Shown: positions 1 through 8,582 of the stretch, piece after piece
Position numbering within the stretch: position 1 is the first letter of the stretch
Layout: every line of letters begins with the position of its first letter
Source: an uncultured Saprospiraceae bacterium
GTDB taxonomy: Bacteria > Bacteroidota > Bacteroidia > Chitinophagales > Saprospiraceae
Assembly (NCBI GenBank): GCA_937125475.1
Contig: CAKZLL010000023.1
Coordinates: forward strand, 1 to 47,884
DNA: 47,884 nt
Direction: 5' to 3'
Translations under genes and position numbers: made by a program
Notes under the pieces: generated by a model
The model's database searches: none
What the model was told of the DNA's origin: nothing
The model's input: only the letters and a program-made list of their open reading frames with translations

Positions 1-474
1 TCTAACCGAATGCCTCATCAATTGAGTGCCAGCCATATCTGGGATAATTCCCCATTTCATTTCTAAAATGCTAACTTTCGTATCAGCCGTAATGTATTTA
101 ATATCTGCGCCAAGCATAATTTGCAAACCACCACCAAATGCTACACCGTGAACCGCAGCAATAACAGGAACAGGCAATTCGCGCCAAATCCAAGCCGCTT
201 TTTGCCATTTATTAGTAATTCCATGCGTGCGCTCTGCCAAAACTTGACTAGTCACGCCATCAGGAGCGCTAAAATTACCTAAATCAATTCCTGCACAAAA
301 TGCCCTACCTGCGCCTCTAAGTACAACACTCCTAACGGAAGCATTTTCAGTTAAAGCCTCGCCAGCCGCAATAATGGCATCAAACATAGGAATATCCAAT
401 GCGTTCATCTTATTTGGTCGATTGAGAGTCACGACCGCCACATGATCCTTAATTTCTATAGTTACTCTATTCAT
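1..474 (-). CDS. Crotonase / enoyl-CoA hydratase family protein (3' end outside window)
   Basis: Reading leftwards from the ATG at 472-474, 158 codons are open to the window edge, so the C-terminus is missing. The product is a crotonase-fold CoA-thioester enzyme of the cytoplasm. The oxyanion-hole segments GRAFCAGID and HGVAFGGG are present. The downstream catalytic Glu is kept in LEMKWGIIPDMAG, but the first catalytic Glu of classical hydratases (GGGxEL) is replaced by Gln (GGGLQI). The Glu and the Asp eight residues later match the spacing of the Glu/Asp pair in dienoyl-CoA isomerases. This resembles the crotonase subgroup with the motif KWGxxPDMAGTQ, so isomerase or another CoA chemistry is as likely as plain hydration. 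It is divergent from the protease gene at 698. Confidence 0.88.
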   Translation of the reverse strand, partial: MNRVTIEIKDHVAVVTLNRPNKMNALDIPMFDAIIAAGEALTENASVRSVVLRGAGRAFCAGIDLGNFSAPDGVTSQVLAERTHGITNKWQKAAWIWRELPVPVIAAVHGVAFGGGLQIMLGADIKYITADTKVSILEMKWGIIPDMAGTQLMRHSVR

Positions 475-697
475 TAATTATGTATTTGTTGATTGATAAG
501 TAAAGATAATAAATCCTATTTTGATATTCTTGCTAACTAATCGGCTTTCCTTTTCTAACTTTCGACGATATTATGTATCGAGCGGCTGATTTAATTAATA
601 AATTCGCTAATCTCTAAAGATAAAGCTAGAATTTCAATAAATTAGCTAAAGAGATTACAATCATATCACCCTTTTTTTAATCCGAAATTATTCAACT

Positions 698-3600
698 ATG
701 AAATTTAAGTTGCTTACTCTGTCTATTTTTTGCGCTTTTAGTATGGGGCTTTTTGCCCAAAATGATTTATTAATCCGTTATCCTGCGATTAGTCCTGATG
801 GTCAAACCATTGCTTTTTCTTGGCAAGGCGATATTTGGACGGTCGGTGCGAATGGTGGTGACGCTAAACGTTTGACGATCCATGAAGCCTATGAAGCACG
901 TCCTGTATGGAGCAATGACGGTCAAACCATTGCTTTTGAAAGTGAAAGATATAGCAATCGAGACATCTTTACTATGTCTAAAAATGGTCAAAATCTAAAA
1001 CGGGTTACACATCATTCTAGCTCTGATGCTATTGCTTCTTTTGATGATGATGGTAATATTTACTTTTCTTCTCGAAGAGCTTTTGCAACCGTTGAGCGCA
1101 GTTCTGAATTTTTTAAAATGAATAAAAAAGGCGGAACACCAAGCCGTTTTTTAGATGCAACAGCGTTATCGGCTACGATTTCTCCTAATGGACGTTATGT
1201 AGCTTGGGTTCGTGGTACTTGCCGAGCTGAACGCGAAGCTTATACTGGTCCAGCAAATCGAAATGTTTGGTTATATGATACTAAGTCTAAAAAATATTCA
1301 GAGTTAGCGAATAACGAATATCAAGAAAATATGCCTAGATGGGCTGGTAATAATCAAGTATTTTATTTAAGTGCTGAGAATGGGAAATACAATATTTATA
1401 GTAAAAATATTACTACTCCAAACGCTGCTCCCCAAGCCATTACAAAAGAAAAGAAGATTGGTTTAAGATTTTTTAGTGTAAGTAAAGACGGGAAATCGTT
1501 CGCTTATACACAAGGAGTAGGTTTGTATGTCATTCAAAACGGCGGAAAAGCGAAAAAAATAAATATCAATGTAACGGGAGATTATCGTTTTGATCCAATT
1601 AAACATGAGACTTATCGGTCAAATATTAGTGAATATTCAATTTCTCCTAATGGAAAATTGACAGCATTGGTGATTAGAGGCGAAATTTTTGTTGGTGAAG
1701 CAGCTAAAGATAAATCGAAAGCCGTTAATATTTCTAATCATGCTTACCGCGAAAAAGACGTGGTTTGGTTGAATGATAGTACTTTATTATTTACTTCTGA
1801 TAGAGGAGGAAACTATGATATTTACATGGCTAGAAGTACTGATCCTAATGAAAAAAGTCTATTAAAATCATTCAAAAGAGAAATAATAAAAGTTACGAAT
1901 ACAAAAGAAGACGAACGTAATTTAGTAATGTCTCCAGATGGAAAGAATTTATCTTTTATTCGTGGAATTGGTGATTTAATCATAAAAAGTGTCAAAGATG
2001 ATGGCACTTTAGGAAGTGAAAAAACTTTATTAGAAGGTTGGAATGCACCTAGCAGTTTAGCGTGGAGTCCTGATGGTGCTTACATTGCTTACTCTCGTAC
2101 AAATTTGAATTTCAATTCTGAAATATATATTCAAGCAGCGGATGGGAAGAGCGATCCTGTTAATGTTTCGATGCATCCAAGAGGAGATTATGATCCTGTT
2201 TGGAGTAAAGATGGAAGTAAGTTAGGTTTTGTTTCTATTAGAAATAATGGAAATTATGATGTTTGGTTTGCTTGGTTGCGAGAAGCAGATTGGGAAAAAA
2301 CAAGATCAGATTGGAAAGAAGAAGAAGGTTCTAAAGGAGGTAAGAAAAGTAAAAAGGGCAAAAAAGGTAAAAAAGTGCCGAAAATTACTATTGATTTTGA
2401 AGATATTCATGAGCGATTAACGCAAGTGACTTACTTGCCAGGAAATGAAAATAATATAGCGATTGGTCCTAAAGGCGAGTATTTTTATTTTACAACAAAT
2501 AGCGGAAGCCGAAGCGGTTCGGAAGGTAAGAGTGATTTAAAAAAGGTCAAATGGAACGGCGAAAAAATGACTACTGTTTCTTCTAATATTAGACTTGGAG
2601 GACTTACGCTTTCTAATGATGGCAAAAGTTTCTACTATGTTTCACGAGGTAAACTAGCTAAATTGGGTGTAAAATCGAAGAAACCAGAAGGTTTTTCTTA
2701 CACTGCTCGAATGGATATTGATAGAAAACAGGAAATGTCTCAGATTTTTGATGAGGCTTGGCGTGTTTTAAAAGATGGTTTTTATGATCCAAATTTTCAT
2801 GGAAAAGATTGGAATAAATTAAAAGCTGAATACAAACCTGTCGCGCTTTCAGCAAGTACAATCCAAGATTTTAGAGTGATTTTTAATGAGATGTTGGGAC
2901 AATTAAATGCATCTCACATGGGATTGAGAGGGAGTAGTACACCAGAGAATCTTCAAAGAGAGCAAACGGGGTTATTAGGTATTGAAGTTGAAGGCGTTTC
3001 AAAAGGTGTAAAAGTGACGACAGTTGTTCCTGGAACGCCTGCGGATAGAAAATCGAGCCGATTAAATGTTGGAGATATTATCACCGCTGTAAATGGGCAA
3101 AGCATTGGAAATCAGAACTTTTATAGCTTAACTAATGGGATGTCAGGCGAAAAAATTTGGCTGAATGTCACTAGTTCAGATGGCAAAACAAGAGAAGTAA
3201 TCATTCGACCAACTTCTTATATTAGAGGACAATTATACGAAGCATGGGTCAAAGAACGCAAAGCTTTAACGGATAAATATTCTAATGGTCAATTGGGGTA
3301 TATTCATATTCAAGGGATGAATTGGAGGAGTTTTGAGCGTTTTGAGCGCGAATTAACTGCAGCTGGCTTAGGCAAAAAAGGAATTGTTATTGATGTAAGA
3401 TATAATGGCGGTGGCTGGACAACCGACATGTTGATGGCTGTTTTGAATGTTCAACAACACGCTTATACTGTTCCGCGTGGCGCTGTAAAAAGCTTAGAAA
3501 AAGAAAATAAGCAATATGTAAATTATTATCCTTACGGAGAACGTTTACCGTTAGCCTCATGGACTGGACCAGCGATTACACTTTGCAACCAAAACAGTTA

Positions 3601-3898
3601 TTCTAACGCTGAGATTTTTTCTCATGCTTTCAAAACGTTAAATCGAGGAACATTAGTAGGTCAACCTACTTTTGGTGCGGTGATTTCAACAGGATCAGGA
3701 AGATTGATTGATGGTTCTTATGTGCGTCGTCCATTTAGAGCTTGGTACGTGAAAGCAACAGAAGAAAATATGGAACATGGTCCAGCAGTGCCAGATGTTT
3801 TAGTTGAAAATACACCTAACTATCGTACATCTGGAAATGATGACCAGCTTAAAAAATCAGTTGAAATTTTATTAAAAGAAATCAAGAGTAAAAACTAA
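698..3898 (+). CDS. Secreted tricorn protease homologue (S41-type serine peptidase, 1066 aa)
   Basis: An N-terminal signal peptide ends near residue 21 (GLFAQN). Residues ~25-560 form two WD40-like (PD40) propellers with repeated SPDG/SPNG turns, followed by a helical domain, a PDZ domain at ~755-845 and the S41 peptidase core. The tricorn tetrad can be located: Ser739-His740 in LNASHMG, the nucleophile Ser969 in NSYSNAE, and Glu1026 in NMEHGPAVPD. Length matches the family (about 1050-1100 aa). A lysine-rich linker (~545-562) separates propeller and peptidase halves. Tricorn of Thermoplasma trims peptides in the cytosol; this one is probably periplasmic or surface exposed because of the signal peptide. 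It is a single-gene unit ended by the hairpin at 3971-4018. Confidence 0.93.
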   Translation: MKFKLLTLSIFCAFSMGLFAQNDLLIRYPAISPDGQTIAFSWQGDIWTVGANGGDAKRLTIHEAYEARPVWSNDGQTIAFESERYSNRDIFTMSKNGQNLKRVTHHSSSDAIASFDDDGNIYFSSRRAFATVERSSEFFKMNKKGGTPSRFLDATALSATISPNGRYVAWVRGTCRAEREAYTGPANRNVWLYDTKSKKYSELANNEYQENMPRWAGNNQVFYLSAENGKYNIYSKNITTPNAAPQAITKEKKIGLRFFSVSKDGKSFAYTQGVGLYVIQNGGKAKKININVTGDYRFDPIKHETYRSNISEYSISPNGKLTALVIRGEIFVGEAAKDKSKAVNISNHAYREKDVVWLNDSTLLFTSDRGGNYDIYMARSTDPNEKSLLKSFKREIIKVTNTKEDERNLVMSPDGKNLSFIRGIGDLIIKSVKDDGTLGSEKTLLEGWNAPSSLAWSPDGAYIAYSRTNLNFNSEIYIQAADGKSDPVNVSMHPRGDYDPVWSKDGSKLGFVSIRNNGNYDVWFAWLREADWEKTRSDWKEEEGSKGGKKSKKGKKGKKVPKITIDFEDIHERLTQVTYLPGNENNIAIGPKGEYFYFTTNSGSRSGSEGKSDLKKVKWNGEKMTTVSSNIRLGGLTLSNDGKSFYYVSRGKLAKLGVKSKKPEGFSYTARMDIDRKQEMSQIFDEAWRVLKDGFYDPNFHGKDWNKLKAEYKPVALSASTIQDFRVIFNEMLGQLNASHMGLRGSSTPENLQREQTGLLGIEVEGVSKGVKVTTVVPGTPADRKSSRLNVGDIITAVNGQSIGNQNFYSLTNGMSGEKIWLNVTSSDGKTREVIIRPTSYIRGQLYEAWVKERKALTDKYSNGQLGYIHIQGMNWRSFERFERELTAAGLGKKGIVIDVRYNGGGWTTDMLMAVLNVQQHAYTVPRGAVKSLEKENKQYVNYYPYGERLPLASWTGPAITLCNQNSYSNAEIFSHAFKTLNRGTLVGQPTFGAVISTGSGRLIDGSYVRRPFRAWYVKATEENMEHGPAVPDVLVENTPNYRTSGNDDQLKKSVEILLKEIKSKN

Positions 3899-3970
3899 TG
3901 TATTTGTTTCTCTGATGTTAAAATTGAAATGCGTATAATTAAAGGTATCCCAAAATTTACCTTTTCCAAA

Positions 3971-4018
3971 AAAAATAAAGTGCCATTGAATCTTAGAATT
4001 CAATGGCACTTTATTTTT
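3971..4018. terminator. Bidirectional terminator, 20-bp perfect stem
   Basis: Arms 3971-3990 and 3999-4018 are perfectly complementary around an 8-nt loop. A-rich and T-rich outer ends give a T-run on both strands. It ends the tricorn gene and can serve the sugar kinase gene arriving from the right. The rest of 3899-4188 shows nothing else. Confidence 0.9.
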
Positions 4019-4188
4019 GAAAAAATATTATATGTTGATGTTATACTGATCTAAGTAGCGGTGCAATTGAAAAGTAAAATAAAAAAAATGCTATTATTTC
4101 TGTCTGACTACTTATATCTAGAATTTGCATTAATTATTAAGGAAATAACTCTACCATAATTAATATGAATTTTAGACATGGATTAGTA

Positions 4189-5106
4189 TTAGATAGATGA
4201 GAAAGTCATCAACTTTACAAATTCAGCAATTCTTGCATGAACATCTTCAGTCGTGATAGACTTTATTTTTTCTGTTCCGAACTTCTCTACACAGAAAGAA
4301 GCAATCGCAGAACCATAAACAACCGCGCGTTTCATATTTTCAAAAGAAGTATCATTTGTCTTTGCTAAATAGCCAATAAAGCCACCAGCGAAAGAATCAC
4401 CTGCACCTGTCGGATCAAAAACAACCTCTAACGGTAAAGCAGGCGTATAAAACATATTCTTACCTTCAAAAAGTAATGCCCCATGCTCTCCTTTCTTGAT
4501 AACCAAAAATTTTGGTCCCATTGCATGAATTTTTTCAGCAGCTTTCACCAATGAATATTCTCCAGACAATTGACGTGCTTCTTCATCATTGATCGTCAAT
4601 ACATCAATCTTTTTCAATACTGCTTTTAAATCATCTAATGCAATATCCATCCAAAAATTCATCGTATCCATAACAACTAATTTTGGACGAGTTGTCATTT
4701 GATCCAATACTTTCATTTGAACTTCTGGGCTCAAATTTCCCAACATCAAATAATCCGAATTTTTATAAGCTTCTGGTACAATTGGATCAAAATCCGCCAA
4801 TACATTCAAGTCCGTGACCAATGTATCACGAGAATTCATATCGTTGTGATAACGACCTGCCCAAAAGAAAGATTTTTCTCCTTCTTTGATTTGAACACCA
4901 TCCAAATTTGCTCCTTTTTCGCGAAGTGCGTCCATTTCGCTTGCAGGAAAATCCTCTCCTACTACAGAAACAATGTTAATATCTTTGTAAAAATAAGAAC
5001 TAGCCCAAGCAATATATGTTGCTGCTCCGCCAATGATTTTTTCTGCTCTTCCAAAAGGCGTTTCGATATCATCAAAAGCCATTGATCCAACTACTAATAA
5101 ACTCAT
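4189..5106 (-). CDS. PfkB-family carbohydrate kinase (305 aa)
   Basis: This is a ribokinase-fold sugar or nucleoside kinase of the cytoplasm. The C-terminal PfkB signature DPTGAGDSFAGGF is at residues 231-243, with the catalytic base Asp237 and the anion-hole GAGD. The N-terminal substrate-binding Gly-Gly lies in IIGGAATYIA (~25-33), and the start MSLLVVGSMAFDD is typical of the family. The substrate cannot be read from sequence; adenosine, ribose or another sugar are possible. It is transcribed alone: the thioredoxin-like gene upstream ends or begins 111 bp away, and a hairpin (5121-5164) lies in that gap just upstream of the start codon. Confidence 0.9.
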   Translation of the reverse strand: MSLLVVGSMAFDDIETPFGRAEKIIGGAATYIAWASSYFYKDINIVSVVGEDFPASEMDALREKGANLDGVQIKEGEKSFFWAGRYHNDMNSRDTLVTDLNVLADFDPIVPEAYKNSDYLMLGNLSPEVQMKVLDQMTTRPKLVVMDTMNFWMDIALDDLKAVLKKIDVLTINDEEARQLSGEYSLVKAAEKIHAMGPKFLVIKKGEHGALLFEGKNMFYTPALPLEVVFDPTGAGDSFAGGFIGYLAKTNDTSFENMKRAVVYGSAIASFCVEKFGTEKIKSITTEDVHARIAEFVKLMTFSSI

Positions 5107-5120
5107 AACTGTCTTGTTTT

Positions 5121-5164
5121 GCTAGTTTTTAGAAGAAAAAAATGTTTCTTTTCTCAAAACTAGC
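5121..5164 (-). promoter_or_regulatory. Hairpin 14 nt upstream of the sugar kinase start
   Basis: GCTAGTTTT (5121-5129) pairs with AAAACTAGC (5156-5164), and the A/T-rich inner arms extend it imperfectly. It is in the 5' leader of the kinase gene on the minus strand, or is the terminator of the thioredoxin-like unit upstream. A near-match to the -7 box (ACATTTGC, read on the minus strand from 5191 to 5184) sits just upstream. Confidence 0.45.
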
Positions 5165-5217
5165 TATATTTTTAAAAATTTATGCAAATGTCGTGATTTT
5201 TGGCTTGAAGTAAAAAT

Positions 5218-5715
5218 TTATTTTTTCTCTTCATAAGTTATAGGATCTAAAGCACTATAAGTCCACGCTTTAAGGAAGTTAATCACTTCTCTTTTGCTAT
5301 ATCCTTTTCCTTCTTCGAGATAAACCGAATTCTGTATATGTAAGTATTCGCCTTTTTCATTCAAAACCACAAAAGAAGGAAAACCAAAGCGTTGTGGATA
5401 GCGATATTTTTTTAATAATGCCTCATTTTTATTTTCCTTACTATAATTTACATGAATAAAAATATAGTTATCTGCTATCATTTTAGAAATCTCGTCGTCC
5501 TTTTCACAGAAATCATGAAAACGAATGCACCAGCCACACCAATTTCCGCCAAATTGCAAAATGATATGTTTTTTCTCGGCTGTTGCTTTTGTTATTGCCG
5601 CCTCAATTTCTGCCACAGCATCAACCTCTGGGTGGTATAATTTTTCTTTTTCTTGTGAGAAAGCAGTCATAATAGATAAATTAACAGTAATCAATAATAA
5701 GATCAGTTTTTTCAT
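5218..5715 (-). CDS. Secreted thioredoxin-fold protein (165 aa)
   Basis: An N-terminal signal peptide ends at about residue 20 (MTAFSQ). A thioredoxin-like active site Cys60-Gly-Trp-Cys63 follows (GGNWCGWCIRF), then a cis-Pro region (RFGFPSFVV). The sequence fits the thioredoxin_7/DUF255-like group that acts as periplasmic thiol-disulfide reductase or chaperone. The start codon overlaps the stop of the flavin reductase gene by one base (TAATG on the minus strand), so the two are translationally coupled. The partner or substrate is unknown. Confidence 0.85.
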   Translation of the reverse strand: MKKLILLLITVNLSIMTAFSQEKEKLYHPEVDAVAEIEAAITKATAEKKHIILQFGGNWCGWCIRFHDFCEKDDEISKMIADNYIFIHVNYSKENKNEALLKKYRYPQRFGFPSFVVLNEKGEYLHIQNSVYLEEGKGYSKREVINFLKAWTYSALDPITYEEKK

Positions 5716-6365
5716 TATGTTGATTTTATATCTTTAATTTCAGTAACAGTTTGACCAACTCTAGCATAATTATACCTACCCAGTCTTTTATTGCTATAAT
5801 AAGTATCTAAACCAGCCACTCCAACTGTATCAATTGCTTCTAAATCAATATCACCATCGCTGCTAAGAAAATCACTTGATAGGATTATTTTTTCAATTTT
5901 TCCGACAATTAGAATGTTCTTATTTACACTTATTAAATGCTCTTCTTGAAACGAAAGACCGATTTGAATAGGACTTTCTTTAACAAACGGAATAGGAAAA
6001 TCATCTAGATAATGCTCTGTAAAATTGCAAGCTTCAAATTCAGAAATACCCTTTGGATACTTGGCTGAAGTTTGATGCGCATTTTTGTGCATATCCGTTG
6101 TTACTTGATTTACTGTAAAATACTTTTTATTCTTAATATTATTATAAGTCTGTCTTTCCACGGTCAAAGGTCTCATTATAAAACCTAAATAGGGCGGATT
6201 TGCTCCAATATGGACGACTGAATTGAATATACCTAAATTTGCAATACCATTTTCATCCAAAGTACCGATCAAATTTGCACTTTTTATACCCGATAGTTTA
6301 GTAACTAAGGATATTCTGAAATATTTTTCTAAATTTAAAATGTCTTTATGATCCAGTTTTATCAT
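5715..6365 (-). CDS. Flavin reductase-like FMN-binding protein (216 aa)
   Basis: The order of segments fits the split-barrel flavin reductase (flavoredoxin) family: an N-terminal strand region with SANLIGTLDENGIANLG, the flavin-contact segment PPYLGFIMRP, and the YFTVNQ strand followed by HQTSAKYP. Such proteins bind FMN and reduce it, or act as flavin-dependent oxidoreductases of unknown substrate. The gene overlaps the thioredoxin-like gene by one base at its 3' end and lies 25 bp after the methyltransferase gene, so 7470 to 5218 is probably one transcript (DinB, methyltransferase, flavin reductase, thioredoxin-like). Confidence 0.86.
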   Translation of the reverse strand: MIKLDHKDILNLEKYFRISLVTKLSGIKSANLIGTLDENGIANLGIFNSVVHIGANPPYLGFIMRPLTVERQTYNNIKNKKYFTVNQVTTDMHKNAHQTSAKYPKGISEFEACNFTEHYLDDFPIPFVKESPIQIGLSFQEEHLISVNKNILIVGKIEKIILSSDFLSSDGDIDLEAIDTVGVAGLDTYYSNKRLGRYNYARVGQTVTEIKDIKST

Positions 6366-6390
6366 CTATTCTTTGATTTCTTCCTTGACA

Positions 6391-6996
6391 TTATTTAACA
6401 GCTATCATCCGAACGACTTCTGCTTCGCCCTGATGAAATGCGCCTTCGTTCAATATAATTTTCGTTTCTTCTAAATATTCCATAGTCATATCTGCAAAAT
6501 CCGCCACTAATAGTGCTTTGCTATATAACATATCTTCCCGTTTCGGTCCTCCAGAAGTTTTTGGCAATTGCCTTTTATTAAAAACTTCCATAATAATCTT
6601 GCCGCCTTTCTTTAATAAACTAGGCAACGAAGCATGAAATTTTTGGCGCATTTCTGGTGGAAAATGATTAAAAACCACTGCGATAACATCAAAACTCTCC
6701 ATAGGATAATGCGTCAAAATATCATTTAAATCCAATAATTGATAATCAATTGACACATTGTTTTTAGCTGCTAATCGAAGCGCTTTTTTTTGTCCGCTTT
6801 CGCTAAAATCACAAGCAAAAACAGTCCAATCATTACGCGCAGCAAAAACCGCATTTCTTCCCTCACCTTCTGCGGTAAAAAGAATTTTACCCGTTTTAGG
6901 CGCATTCTCAACAAAGGATTTCACAAATTGATTTGGATTTTCACTATAAATAAACTCATCCGCCTCGAAACGCTTGTCCCAAAATTCTTTTATCAT
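6391..6996 (-). CDS. Class I SAM-dependent methyltransferase (201 aa)
   Basis: The N-terminus MIKEFWDKRF and the glycine-rich SAM motif I, ILFTAEGEGRNAVFA at ~38-52, followed by the acidic ACDFSE at 61-66, are those of a Rossmann-fold small-molecule methyltransferase. It resembles TehB/tellurite-resistance-like and thiopurine methyltransferase-like proteins. Motif IV is seen as FDVIAVVFNHFPP. The substrate cannot be read. It lies 12 bp downstream of the DinB gene and 25 bp upstream of the flavin reductase gene, suggesting co-transcription. Confidence 0.86.
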   Translation of the reverse strand: MIKEFWDKRFEADEFIYSENPNQFVKSFVENAPKTGKILFTAEGEGRNAVFAARNDWTVFACDFSESGQKKALRLAAKNNVSIDYQLLDLNDILTHYPMESFDVIAVVFNHFPPEMRQKFHASLPSLLKKGGKIIMEVFNKRQLPKTSGGPKREDMLYSKALLVADFADMTMEYLEETKIILNEGAFHQGEAEVVRMIAVK

Positions 6997-7008
6997 TAGA
7001 ACTAACTT

Positions 7009-7470
7009 TTAAACCAATTTCATAATCATTTTAATAATTCCATAATGCATACCTTCATGAATATTATTAAAAATAATAGACTCTTCAACTGAACTCAAAG
7101 TAATATTATAGCTTGTGGTATAGGTTTTAAAATTATCTGAATTTAACACACCTTCATTATAATCTTTTTCCATCCGATCAATATTTGAAAGCAAATATTC
7201 ACAAAATGTATCAATTTCTTCTTGCGAATAAATTTTCTCTGGACCAGTTCCTATCTTATTTTCTACAATGATAGATTTAGGAACAACAAAAAGATTTCTT
7301 GATAAGCCATAAACTAACAATTGCTGAGTTGCGACTAAATGCCCCAAATTCCATGCAATATTATTATTCATGCCCTCAGGCGTTTTATTCAATTGATCAA
7401 GGCTTAATCCTTTAATGTCTTCAATAATATTTTTTCTTGTAATTCTTAGAATGTCGAAATGTAATTTCAT
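7009..7470 (-). CDS. DinB-family metal-binding protein (153 aa)
   Basis: Length and helices fit the DinB/YfiT four-helix bundle. Three candidate metal-ligand histidines are in the expected places: His44 in WNLGHLVATQQ, and His138/His142 in NIHEGMHYGII. Family members are putative metal-dependent hydrolases or thiol transferases; the substrate is unknown. It is the first gene of the minus-strand run and is preceded by a perfect 22-bp palindrome (7507-7528) and a -7 box candidate (7532-7539). Confidence 0.87.
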   Translation of the reverse strand: MKLHFDILRITRKNIIEDIKGLSLDQLNKTPEGMNNNIAWNLGHLVATQQLLVYGLSRNLFVVPKSIIVENKIGTGPEKIYSQEEIDTFCEYLLSNIDRMEKDYNEGVLNSDNFKTYTTSYNITLSSVEESIIFNNIHEGMHYGIIKMIMKLV

Positions 7471-7506
7471 TTTTTTATTTTGGTCTTCAAAAATCCGTTA
7501 ATTCTT

Positions 7507-7528
7507 TAGCCTTTATTAATAAAGGCTA
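7507..7528. promoter_or_regulatory. Perfect 22-bp palindrome in the DinB leader
   Basis: TAGCCTTTATT and AATAAAGGCTA form a gapless palindrome 37 bp before the DinB start. Directly beyond it on the minus strand is the candidate -7 box at 7532-7539, which puts the palindrome at the start of the transcript, either as an operator or as a leader hairpin. A related structure lies before the LytTR gene (12388-12418). Confidence 0.6.
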
Positions 7529-7531
7529 TTA

Positions 7532-7539
7532 CAAATGTA
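7532..7539 (-). promoter_or_regulatory. Candidate promoter -7 box (TACATTTG) for the DinB operon
   Basis: On the minus strand the sequence reads TACATTTG, matching the Bacteroidota TAnnTTTG -7 element. No TTTG is at the usual 19-21 bp upstream distance, so the call rests on the -7 box and position only. Confidence 0.4.
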
Positions 7540-7703
7540 ACTAAAAATCAAATGCTTAAACCATGACTTTTGTTTATTTTATGCTAAAAATTAAATGAGA
7601 GTTGTCATTATTTAATTAAAATACTAGCTTTACCTTTTAGACTTGTTTCAGCGTTTTAACTGCTATCGAATAGGTTTTTCATCAAAATCAAGCGCGTCAT
7701 TCC

Positions 7704-8564
7704 ATGATAAAGCATTTAATAAAAAAATATTTCAAATACTTTTGGGTCAAAGACAAACTTAGTCCGCAGGTTCAAATACAGCAAGTCCAACTCTTGCAGC
7801 ACTATCAAGATTGCTATCGAAAAGGTATAAAATTAGACATCAATCAAACGGGGTTCAAGAATTTTTCTCAGTTTGAGGAAGATGGTTTATTGCTTTTTGT
7901 TTTTTCGATTATTGGTATGAACAATAAGGAATTTGTTGAAATCGGCTCTGATGATGGGATTAATAGTAATAGTGCGAATTTGTATTTTCATCACGGTTGG
8001 CATGGTTTATTTTTGGATGCAAATCCAAAAGCAATTGAACGCGGACAGTATTTTTACAATAAATATCCGCATCCTTGGTATTATCAGCCACGTTTTGAAT
8101 GCACTAAAGTTTATCGAGAAAACATCAATGAATTATTGTCAAAAAATGGATTTACAGGCGATATAGGCTTACTTTCGGTGGATATTGATGGGAATGATTA
8201 TTGGATTTGGGATGCAATCACGGTCATTAGTCCAGAGGTTGTCGTGATGGAAACACACACGGAATTTGGGCATCATAATATTGTAGTACCTTATGATAAA
8301 GATAATAGTTTGTCGAGTAAACACCCGATTTATCACGGTGCTTCGCCAATAGCTATGCAAAAATTAGGACAGAAAAAAGGCTATAAATTAATTGGAGCAA
8401 ATCAACTTGGTTTCAATTTTATTTTTCTTAGAAAAGATTTAGATCCTGATAATTATTTTCCAGAAAAAACCATTCAAGAAATCTTGACACATAAATCTTT
8501 AGAAGCAGCTTTCGCTAAATTTGAGCCGATAAAAGATTGGGTTTATGAAACACCAATTAAGTAA
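7704..8564 (+). CDS. FkbM-like SAM-dependent methyltransferase (286 aa)
   Basis: A Rossmann-type methyltransferase core is visible: motif I FVEIGSDDGINSNS at 77-90, the acidic end of strand 2 in GLFLDANPKA (Asp105), and LLSVDIDGNDYWIWDA around 156-171. The last motif is typical of proteins related to FkbM-type O-methyltransferases that act on sugars or polysaccharide. It probably acts in the cytoplasm on a surface-glycan or small-molecule precursor; this is inferred. The next gene, a PhyH-type dioxygenase, starts 18 bp after its stop, so the pair forms an operon. Confidence 0.75.
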   Translation: MIKHLIKKYFKYFWVKDKLSPQVQIQQVQLLQHYQDCYRKGIKLDINQTGFKNFSQFEEDGLLLFVFSIIGMNNKEFVEIGSDDGINSNSANLYFHHGWHGLFLDANPKAIERGQYFYNKYPHPWYYQPRFECTKVYRENINELLSKNGFTGDIGLLSVDIDGNDYWIWDAITVISPEVVVMETHTEFGHHNIVVPYDKDNSLSSKHPIYHGASPIAMQKLGQKKGYKLIGANQLGFNFIFLRKDLDPDNYFPEKTIQEILTHKSLEAAFAKFEPIKDWVYETPIK

Positions 8565-8582
8565 TTATTAAAAAATAGAGTT

